Positions 43,089-48,527 of a stretch of 48,527 bases of DNA are shown here, one piece after another. Made by a program: the position numbers and the translations under genes. Source of the stretch: Bacteroidales bacterium (GTDB taxonomy: Bacteria; Bacteroidota; Bacteroidia; Bacteroidales; VadinHA17); contig JAFGLJ010000019.1 in assembly GCA_016928075.1 (NCBI GenBank), positions 1 to 48,527 of the forward strand. The letters run 5' to 3'. The first letter of the stretch is position 1. Each line of letters begins with the position of its first letter. The notes below the pieces were generated by a model that ran no database searches, was not told the DNA's origin, and worked only from the letters and a program-made list of their open reading frames with translations.

Positions 43089-44099
43089 CTATTTCCCTAT
43101 CTGATATTCAATTACATCCTGCTCCTGTATCCTGAGTGTCATGATATAGCCATACTCCCTGGATTTTCTTATCCTGTACTGACCCCAGGCAACGGTAGTC
43201 CATTCCTTGGCCTGGTAAAGGTCACCGAGTATCTCATAAATTACTGCCAGGTTATGTGCCGCACGGCCCCTGACTTTTCGTTTGTCCGATTGCATTGCTC
43301 TTTCAAGGGCAGCAATTGCCTTATCCCAATCATTTAGCTGCATCATGCGGGCCCCTTCTGCAAGGTCGAAATTACCCTTGCCTCTTTTAAAGTAATCCCT
43401 GCTTATATATATCCAATCTGGGGTGAGACGGCTGCCGTACAATGAGCCTGCTTCAAGGCTTGCATTTTCAATTGCCCTCTTCCTGTTGATAATGGCATCG
43501 GCTGCAGCAACCACCGAAAGGCCACCGGTTCCCCAATTCATCAGGTGTTTGAACATGTATTCATCAAGTATGCTCCTGCTGGCAGGATAGTACATCCTGA
43601 ATCCGCAATTTACGGTAACAAGGCCCCGGGCCTGCAAGTCGAGCAAATCATGGCCGACTGCAGCACCTGTTATTACAAAATCTGAATCATATGCCTCAAG
43701 GGCAACAAGTGCATCAGTGTTGTATCTGTCACATAAATAATCAACAGTTTCCCAGGAAAATGCCTCCGGTAGGAGTGTACCTATGCCTGATCCGGTATAT
43801 AATTCGCTGGCTTTTACAACACTGAACCTGCCGGATCCACGCATACTCTCATCCAGGCCCCTCAGTACATATTGTGTGTACAGGGTATCCTGACTAAAAC
43901 CTTCACCCGTAAGTATCCCTTCCAGTTTATTTGCGTCTTTGTTTTCAGGAAACGATCGGTTAACAATGGCAATTGATTTAATTTCAGATGGTACTGTTCT
44001 TACCGCCGGTACGAGAACGTTAAAGCTGATTCTTGATGCTCCACATCCTGACAATAGTATGATAAATGCAGTAAATACTATTATAATCCTGTTGTTCAT
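43089..44099 (-). CDS. DUF6340 family lipoprotein with TPR-like C-terminus
   Basis: The start MNNRIIIVFTAFIILLSGCGASR has a textbook lipobox LSGC (Cys19). The following FNVLVPAVRTVPSEIKSIAIVNRSFPENKDANKLEGIL is characteristic of a Bacteroidota-specific lipoprotein family that I match to DUF6340, with no known function. The C-terminal 110 residues contain helical repeats of TPR type (ARMMQLNDWDKAIAALERAMQSDKRKVRGRAAHNLAVIYEILGDLYQAKEW). The frame runs on to 44165, but only the ATG at 44099 begins a signal peptide (336 residues). It stands alone between the trpB2 control region and the divergent peptidase gene. Confidence 0.83.
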   Translation of the reverse strand: MNNRIIIVFTAFIILLSGCGASRISFNVLVPAVRTVPSEIKSIAIVNRSFPENKDANKLEGILTGEGFSQDTLYTQYVLRGLDESMRGSGRFSVVKASELYTGSGIGTLLPEAFSWETVDYLCDRYNTDALVALEAYDSDFVITGAAVGHDLLDLQARGLVTVNCGFRMYYPASRSILDEYMFKHLMNWGTGGLSVVAAADAIINRKRAIENASLEAGSLYGSRLTPDWIYISRDYFKRGKGNFDLAEGARMMQLNDWDKAIAALERAMQSDKRKVRGRAAHNLAVIYEILGDLYQAKEWTTVAWGQYRIRKSREYGYIMTLRIQEQDVIEYQIGK

Positions 44100-44265
44100 G
44101 ATTGTTGGTATTGTTTTGCATAAAAGTACAAATAAAATGTCATAGAACTTATAGTAATTAAACAAAGCTTGTGATCAGTTAATATTTGTTAATAATTTTA
44201 AAATAAGGTCATCTTTACCGGATTATTTTATAACCTTTGATTGTCCAACAATAAAATTCTAACCT

Positions 44266-45897
44266 ATGAAAAAGAGCATTATACTCATCTTAGTTTTAAC
44301 TGGATTATTTTTCTCAAACGGAATAAAAGCCCAGGAAAATCCTCATGAAAAGGGTCTTGAGGCAATCACAGTGGATGCAATAAAAGCCCAGCTTGAATTT
44401 CTTGCTTCAGACTGGACCGAAGGACGTGAAACGGGAACAAGGGGCATATTTATGGCAGGTGACTATGTGGCCAGTATGTTTAAATTTTCAGGTGTCCCCG
44501 GTGGTGGTGACATTGGAAGGACTGCGGGAAGAAGAATGATGATGCCAAGGGAAATGCCAGCACAGCCTGAAAGGACATATTTTCAAAATTTTACACTCTT
44601 GCAAACTTTACCCGGTGGGCAATCAAACCTCTCAGTGCAGGTTGATGAGAGGGAATTTATGTTCCAGGATAATATTGATTATACGTTGCGAGCTTCCTCC
44701 TCTGCCAGTATTTCAGCTGAACTGGTGTTTATAGGCTACGGTATTGTTAGTGAAGATTTTGGAATTAATGAATTATCCGGAGCTGATCTGAGCGGTAAGG
44801 TAGCTGTTCGCCTTTCAGGCCTTCCGGGTATGGGTGATGAAGAATCAGCCATGAACAAGAAACTTATGGAAGACAGGATGGCTGCATTTCAATTAATGAG
44901 GAATAAGGACAGTAAATTAGAAGAAATGGGAGCTCTCGCAGTGATAGAGATTAGTCCCGGCACCGGTACAGGCAATATGCAGGGTGAGTATATCGATGAT
45001 ATGGATATGTCGCCTAACGAATCAAGCCGGAATGCCGCTTTTACACGTTTAAGCCTGGATGAAGAGGACCCGTCACCGGAGATGATAACGGTTAATGCAG
45101 GTCCTAAACTTGTTGAGGCCATTTTAAAGAATAGCATGATTGACATAGATAAATATGCAAAGGATGCTGCAAATGAGTTAGGTAAGTTTAAACCCGTAGC
45201 AATACCGGATACAAGGGTTAACATTAATACAGAAGTAAAGAAGAGGAGAGTAAGGGTACGAAATGTTATTGCTATGATTGAGGGAAAGAAAAAAGATGAA
45301 TTTGTTGTTATAGGTGCTCATATGGATCACATGGGGATGTCAGGAGGAAGGATATGGAATGGCGCTGATGATAATGCATCAGGCACAGTTGGTGTTATGA
45401 CCATTGCCAGGGCTTTTAAGGCCACAGGAGTGCAACCGGAGAGGACTGTTCTTTTCTGTGCGTGGACAGGAGAGGAAAAGGGATTACTGGGATCTGAATA
45501 TTTTTCCAGGAATCCGACTTTCAGCTCAATGGATAACTGCAAGTTCTATATAAACTTCGATATGATAGCCAGGGATACCGACAGAGACGAAGAAGGTGTG
45601 AACGTGGGTGTTACTTATAATAGCAATTATCCTGAAATACTTGATATGTGCAAGAGAAATGTCACGGATTACGGGCTAAAAATGAATTATGAATACAGAG
45701 GACAGGAAAATCCGCGCGGTGGTAGCGACTATACTGCTTTTACGGAGAATGGGGTACCCGTAATTGCTTTTATGGCTGCCATGCACCCCGATTATCACAC
45801 GCCTAATGATGAGGTGGAGTTTGTCAACTGGGAGAAGATGCTTGATATAATAAAACTTGGGTTCCTTAACCTTTGGGAGGTGGCAAATAAGGAATAG
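44266..45897 (+). CDS. M28 family zinc aminopeptidase with PA domain
   Basis: A signal peptide (MKKSIILILVLTGLFFSNGIKAQ) precedes a secreted or periplasmic aminopeptidase. The M28 zinc ligands are in VVIGAHMDHMG, WNGADDNASGTVGVM and the catalytic Glu pair in WTGEEKGLLGSEYF; later ligands are in INFDMIARD and DYHTPNDEV. A protease-associated (PA) domain of about 200 residues is inserted before the catalytic core (IGYGIVSEDFGINELSGADLSGKVAVRL). Such enzymes trim peptides or act on glutaminyl substrates. At 543 residues it is typical of Bacteroidota members. It is transcribed alone. Confidence 0.9.
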   Translation: MKKSIILILVLTGLFFSNGIKAQENPHEKGLEAITVDAIKAQLEFLASDWTEGRETGTRGIFMAGDYVASMFKFSGVPGGGDIGRTAGRRMMMPREMPAQPERTYFQNFTLLQTLPGGQSNLSVQVDEREFMFQDNIDYTLRASSSASISAELVFIGYGIVSEDFGINELSGADLSGKVAVRLSGLPGMGDEESAMNKKLMEDRMAAFQLMRNKDSKLEEMGALAVIEISPGTGTGNMQGEYIDDMDMSPNESSRNAAFTRLSLDEEDPSPEMITVNAGPKLVEAILKNSMIDIDKYAKDAANELGKFKPVAIPDTRVNINTEVKKRRVRVRNVIAMIEGKKKDEFVVIGAHMDHMGMSGGRIWNGADDNASGTVGVMTIARAFKATGVQPERTVLFCAWTGEEKGLLGSEYFSRNPTFSSMDNCKFYINFDMIARDTDRDEEGVNVGVTYNSNYPEILDMCKRNVTDYGLKMNYEYRGQENPRGGSDYTAFTENGVPVIAFMAAMHPDYHTPNDEVEFVNWEKMLDIIKLGFLNLWEVANKE

Positions 45898-45900
45898 GCT

Positions 45901-45968
45901 GGGTCTTTGACCCACGCCCATCTTCGGCGGAGAAAGAAAAGCACCGCGCCACTCTTTTGTAGCTCCGC
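45901..45968. repeat. GC-rich palindromic gap between convergent genes
   Basis: GGGTC-TTT-GACCC (45901-45913) forms a small hairpin directly after the M28 stop. GCGGAG (45927-45932) can pair with CTCCGC (45963-45968). The composition resembles the GC-rich cores of E2, E3 and E5. It may act as a terminator region for both flanking genes. Confidence 0.4.
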
Positions 45969-45970
45969 AT

Positions 45971-46759
45971 TCAATACATCTCCGGTACAAAAGTCTGTTC
46001 CGACATCGGGGGTCTTATGTAACCTTCTTTATTAACGGGAGGAAGTTTGATTTTTTTATGTTTTATCTCTTTGTAGGGTATCAAAGAGAGAAGATGATGT
46101 ATACAGTTAAGACGCGCCCGACGTTTATCATCAGCATTAACCACATACCATGGAGCTACTTTAGTATCAGTATAAATGAACATTTCGTCCTTGGCCTTTG
46201 AATAATCAACCCAATTAGTCCTGGAAGCAAGGTCCATTTCACTGAATTTCCATCTTTTGAGGGGATCATTGATGCGTTCAATAAAACGCTTTTCCTGTTC
46301 CTCATCACTAACAGAAAACCAGTATTTTACAAGGCTTATACCTGAATGTATTATCATTTCTTCAAACCTGGGGCATGATCTAAGGAAGTCCCAGTATTCA
46401 TCCTCAGTACAATAGTCCATTACACGCTCAATGCCTGCCCTGTTGTACCAGCTTCTGTCGAATAATACTATTTCTCCTGCAGCAGGCAGGTGAGGTATAT
46501 ATCTCTGGAAATACCACTGCGTTTTTTCACGTTCTGTAGGTACACCCAGAGCAACAACCCTGCATATCCTGGGATTAAGACGCTGTGTAATTCTTTTTAT
46601 TACCCCCCCTTTACCGGCAGCATCCCTTCCTTCGAATACAACAACAAGCCTGTAACCTGTTGATTTCACCCATTCATGCATTTTCACGAGATCAAGCTGT
46701 AGCTTTTCAAGTTCCCTGAAATAAATATCCCGTTTAAGTTTCTTATGATTATTATCCAT
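45971..46759 (-). CDS. ppk2: Polyphosphate kinase 2
   Basis: PPK2 enzymes use inorganic polyphosphate to phosphorylate nucleotides (GDP/ADP or AMP, by class). The P-loop is in VVVFEGRDAAGKGGVIKRI, the Walker B and lid motifs are IVLFDRSWYNRAGIERVM, and the GVPTEREKTQWYFQRYIPHLP and FSEMDLASRTNWVDYSKAKDEMF stretches are diagnostic. The single-domain length of 262 suggests class I (nucleoside diphosphate phosphorylation), though the class is inferred. It lies 4 nt after a 33-codon membrane peptide gene. Confidence 0.94.
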   Translation of the reverse strand: MDNNHKKLKRDIYFRELEKLQLDLVKMHEWVKSTGYRLVVVFEGRDAAGKGGVIKRITQRLNPRICRVVALGVPTEREKTQWYFQRYIPHLPAAGEIVLFDRSWYNRAGIERVMDYCTEDEYWDFLRSCPRFEEMIIHSGISLVKYWFSVSDEEQEKRFIERINDPLKRWKFSEMDLASRTNWVDYSKAKDEMFIYTDTKVAPWYVVNADDKRRARLNCIHHLLSLIPYKEIKHKKIKLPPVNKEGYIRPPMSEQTFVPEMY

Positions 46760-46763
46760 ATTA

Positions 46764-46865
46764 TTATTTAGAGCTTTGTGACTTCAACATGCGCTGTATA
46801 ATAATGCCTGTAATGATCATTAATAAGCCGGTAAAACCGTAAAGGGCATGCAGCCAGTGAAACAT
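46764..46865 (-). CDS. Small hydrophobic membrane peptide upstream of ppk2
   Basis: A 33-codon frame reads MFHWLHALYGFTGLLMIITG followed by IIIQRMLKSQSSK. It has one membrane helix and a positively charged cytoplasmic-type tail. Its TAA lies 4 nt before the ppk2 ATG, so the two would be co-transcribed. The hydrophobic pattern and tight spacing argue for a real small protein, but it falls below usual length limits and I recognise no family. Confidence 0.5.
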   Translation of the reverse strand: MFHWLHALYGFTGLLMIITGIIIQRMLKSQSSK

Positions 46866-47066
46866 ATAACATCATTGTTTTACCTCCCATGCAATTTACG
46901 TTAACATTGAATCATTTTCAAATTAAAAGACAAATTCGAAAAGACCTTATTATTACGCGCGAAATAATTTCTTGCCCTTAAAGAATACTTTAACTTATAA
47001 AATTTCGTAATTTTGTAAACCTCAAAAGAAACTTTCTTTAATATTTGATAACCAAAACCTATTATC

Positions 47067-47795
47067 ATGAGTAATGAATCGTTCAACTTCAATCAATTTA
47101 TTAAGGACTCAATTAATTCATTGACAAAGCCCAAGGCATATTTTGCCGAAATGCCTGTTACAGGTGGCTTCGGGGAACCTATTGTAAAAGCTCTTATTTA
47201 TGGAATTATTGCAGGTATCTTCACATTCATCTGGAGCGTTTTAAAGATAGGCGGCGCAGCAGCCGGTCTGGGAGTATTTGGTGGTGCAGTAGGAATAATG
47301 GCATTGATCTGGGTAGTCGTCGGTGCGCTTATCGGTTTGTTCATAGGAGCTGTAATAATGCTTATACTATCAGCTATCTGTGGAGGATCGACTGATTATG
47401 AGGCTAATGCACGTGTGACAGCCTCATTGATGGTACTTATGCCTATTACCGCGCTTTTTGGGTTTATAGGAGGGGGAGTAGGATCATTAATTGGATTTAT
47501 TATTAACCTGTACGGCCTGTTAATGCTTTATCATGCGCTTACCCAGTCATTGAAAGGCAAGGAAGGAACCTCCAGAATAATTGCAATCATCCTGGCGGTG
47601 ATACTGGCTATCTTCCTTATCACAAGTTTCTTTGCCAAAAAGACTGCAAAAAGGTTTTTGAAGGACTATGGTGAAGAATGGGAGCAGACTATTGAAGAGT
47701 CAGGGAAAGATCTTGAACAGACTATGAAAGACCTAAGTAAAGAACTTGAGGAAGCAAAAGAAGAATTACAGGAAGGGGAAGAAGAGGAAAAGTAG
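47067..47795 (+). CDS. YIP1 family membrane protein with charged coiled-coil tail
   Basis: The 242-residue product has an N-terminal FNFNQFIKDSINSLTKPKAYFAEMPVTGGFGEPIVKALIYGIIAG, typical of bacterial YIP1-domain proteins. About five glycine-rich membrane helices follow to about residue 195, with STDYEANARVTASLMVLMPI between helices. The last 45 residues are highly charged and likely coiled-coil (EEWEQTIEESGKDLEQTMKDLSKELEEAKEEL). Function unknown. A perfect -7 box TAATTTTG lies at 47008-47015. A strong terminator follows. Confidence 0.82.
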   Translation: MSNESFNFNQFIKDSINSLTKPKAYFAEMPVTGGFGEPIVKALIYGIIAGIFTFIWSVLKIGGAAAGLGVFGGAVGIMALIWVVVGALIGLFIGAVIMLILSAICGGSTDYEANARVTASLMVLMPITALFGFIGGGVGSLIGFIINLYGLLMLYHALTQSLKGKEGTSRIIAIILAVILAIFLITSFFAKKTAKRFLKDYGEEWEQTIEESGKDLEQTMKDLSKELEEAKEELQEGEEEEK

Positions 47796-47818
47796 GGTAA
47801 GGCAAGGATTTTCTTAAT

Positions 47819-47857
47819 AAAGGCAGCCGGGATATTTCCGGGCTGCCTTTTCTTTTT
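47819..47857 (+). terminator. Terminator after the YIP1 gene
   Basis: AAAGGCAGCC (47819-47828) pairs with GGCTGCCTTT (47841-47850), with further GG/CC pairing inside, followed by TTTTCTTTTT. It ends the YIP1 transcript 24 nt after the stop and abuts the 3' end of the convergent tRNA-Thr. Confidence 0.85.
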
Positions 47858-47860
47858 CCG

Positions 47861-47933
47861 AGCCTCTCACGGGACTCGAACCCGCGACCTGCTCATTACG
47901 AATGAGCTGCTCTACCGGCTGAGCTAAAGAGGC
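47861..47933 (-). tRNA. tRNA-Thr (anticodon CGU)
   Basis: On the minus strand GCCTCTT pairs with GAGAGGC (one G-U), D-arm sequence AGCTCAGCCGGTAGAGC is standard, and GCTCA-TTCGTAA-TGAGC gives anticodon CGU for ACG Thr codons. The T-arm GGGTTCGAGTCCC is perfect. CCA is not encoded, unlike in the tRNA-Leu here. Confidence 0.96.
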
Positions 47934-47946
47934 CTCTGCAATGCAG

Positions 47947-47954
47947 CAAATTTA
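47947..47954 (-). promoter_or_regulatory. -7 box of tRNA-Thr
   Basis: Minus-strand TAAATTTG matches TAnnTTTG exactly and ends 13 nt before the tRNA 5' end, the same spacing as at tRNA-Leu. The -33 position holds TTC instead of TTG. Confidence 0.6.
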
Positions 47955-47984
47955 TAAAAAACCTAAGTCATTCGGAAGACCGGA

Positions 47985-48156
47985 TTGATGGAACAATGGA
48001 ATATTGGGGATTTAGAACTGGCTAGCAGTCTTGTCGTTTCTACCATCCTATAAATCTATCACTTCAATATTCCACCATAGACCCATCCCGATTTCTCGGG
48101 ATTTCGTCGATCTCACCCCGAGGACTAACGCTCGGATCCACCATTCTAACATTCCA
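47985..48156. repeat. Inverted-repeat element E5 with GC-rich core; fills the gap after tRNA-Thr
   Basis: Left arm TTGATGGAACAATGGAATATTGG (47985-48007), right-arm parts TTCAATATTCCACCAT (48063-48078) and CCACCATTCTAACATTCC (48138-48155). Between the right-arm parts lies a palindromic core with ATCCCGA-TTTC-TCGGGAT (48085-48102) and CCGAG...CTCGG (48118-48135). This gap lacks any supportable gene. Confidence 0.6.
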
Positions 48157-48229
48157 TTTTTACCTGTGCTTAGATTTTTTAATACCAGGTGTTTGTGACA
48201 AGTCCGCTTTGTAAAACATAGGATATGTG

Positions 48230-48412
48230 TTACATAAGCATCTTATCAAAAGCATGGTAAACAAGGAATACGGGCCATACTATAGCCTTCAGGAAACCAA
48301 GTACTCCAACCCAGAAACTTGTTGCTGTGGAAATAAAATAAATTGCAGCCCCGATAAAGCCCAGCCCGTAAAGGGCACCTGTGGAAGCATTTTGTTGTGC
48401 GTTTTTTGCCAT
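48230..48412 (-). CDS. Small two-helix membrane protein (60 residues)
   Basis: The product MAKNAQQNASTGALYGLGFI... has two likely membrane segments (ALYGLGFIGAAIYFIS and FWVGVLGFLKAIVWPVFLVYHAF) and a short polar N-terminus. I do not recognise a named family, but the even hydrophobic pattern and the final IVWPVFLVYHAFDKML look like a conserved small membrane protein. A short hairpin (CCGACT/AGTCGG at 48454-48474) lies upstream. No partner gene is visible within the window. Confidence 0.6.
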   Translation of the reverse strand: MAKNAQQNASTGALYGLGFIGAAIYFISTATSFWVGVLGFLKAIVWPVFLVYHAFDKMLM

Positions 48413-48527
48413 GATCGCTTGATTTTAAATATTACAAATTATATCACTATTGTCCGACTAAAATCTCAAGTCGGTAATTTTTGTTCTGTATTGCCCATAA
48501 AAAGGGCATTAATTTTTTATCTTTCAA

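Noticed and set aside
46901..47092. 63-codon minus-strand frame overlapping the YIP1 start
   Set aside because: Covers the YIP1 promoter and start; A/T-rich translation without features.

Overview
The window looks like a chromosomal segment of a Bacteroidota bacterium, probably from the Bacteroidales/Marinilabiliales side. The evidence is moderate-to-low GC, promoters of the Bacteroidota type (TTG, a 19-21 nt spacer, then TAnnTTTG, with perfect -7 boxes at several genes), little use of Shine-Dalgarno sites, lineage-typical families (head-GIN DUF2807 adhesin-like protein, DUF6340 lipoprotein, short-form Pgi, Bacteroidota-style CarB) and many lipoproteins. It is mostly core genome; I see no phage, no insertion sequence with a transposase, no CRISPR array and no rRNA.

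Layout. 1-5.3 kb (minus): clpX, clpP, trigger factor, a tRNA-Leu with its own promoter and terminator, lptB and tatC. 5.6-9.7 kb (plus): recQ and a two-gene ABC-2 exporter. 9.7-16.8 kb (minus): aminotransferase, carA, carB, GNAT acetyltransferase and family 2 glycosyltransferase, packed as one operon. 17-18.2 kb (minus): a DUF2891 lipoprotein. 18.4-24.6 kb (plus): an unknown lipoprotein, a TerB-like/ABCG fusion transporter, rsmA and mgtE. 24.6-25.9 kb (minus): a MacB/FtsX-type permease. 26.2-33.5 kb (plus): purH followed by the rod-shape cluster mreB-mreC-mreD-mrdA-rodA. 33.5-41.3 kb: an AcpH-like protein, a cDPG-synthetase-like P-loop protein, pgi, gpsA, a DUF2807 protein, a Tat-signal superoxide dismutase and a PLP-dependent deaminase/desulfhydrase. 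41.5-43 kb (minus): trpB2 behind a tryptophan attenuator. 43-48.5 kb: a DUF6340 lipoprotein, an M28 peptidase, a small membrane protein plus PPK2, a YIP1 protein, tRNA-Thr and a 60-residue membrane protein.

The most striking element is upstream of the orphan trpB2 gene. A 24-codon leader ORF carries three consecutive Trp codons and is followed by a strong rho-independent hairpin; an alternative pairing would break that hairpin. A perfect Bacteroidota promoter places the transcription start at or within a few bases of the leader ATG, so the leader peptide is probably translated from a leaderless mRNA. This gives TrpB2 a clear tie to tryptophan supply.

Other points for a second look are a family of at least five intergenic inverted-repeat elements with GGAATAATGG-type arms, some enclosing GC-rich palindromic cores; a quasi-tandem TACTTTGAACTTT array; a 28-bp GTAGAGACGTT palindrome; the TerB-like/ABCG fusion paired with a lipoprotein across a terminator-like hairpin; and the orphan cDPG-synthetase-like gene. 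All functional assignments rest on reading motifs by eye; no database search was possible.
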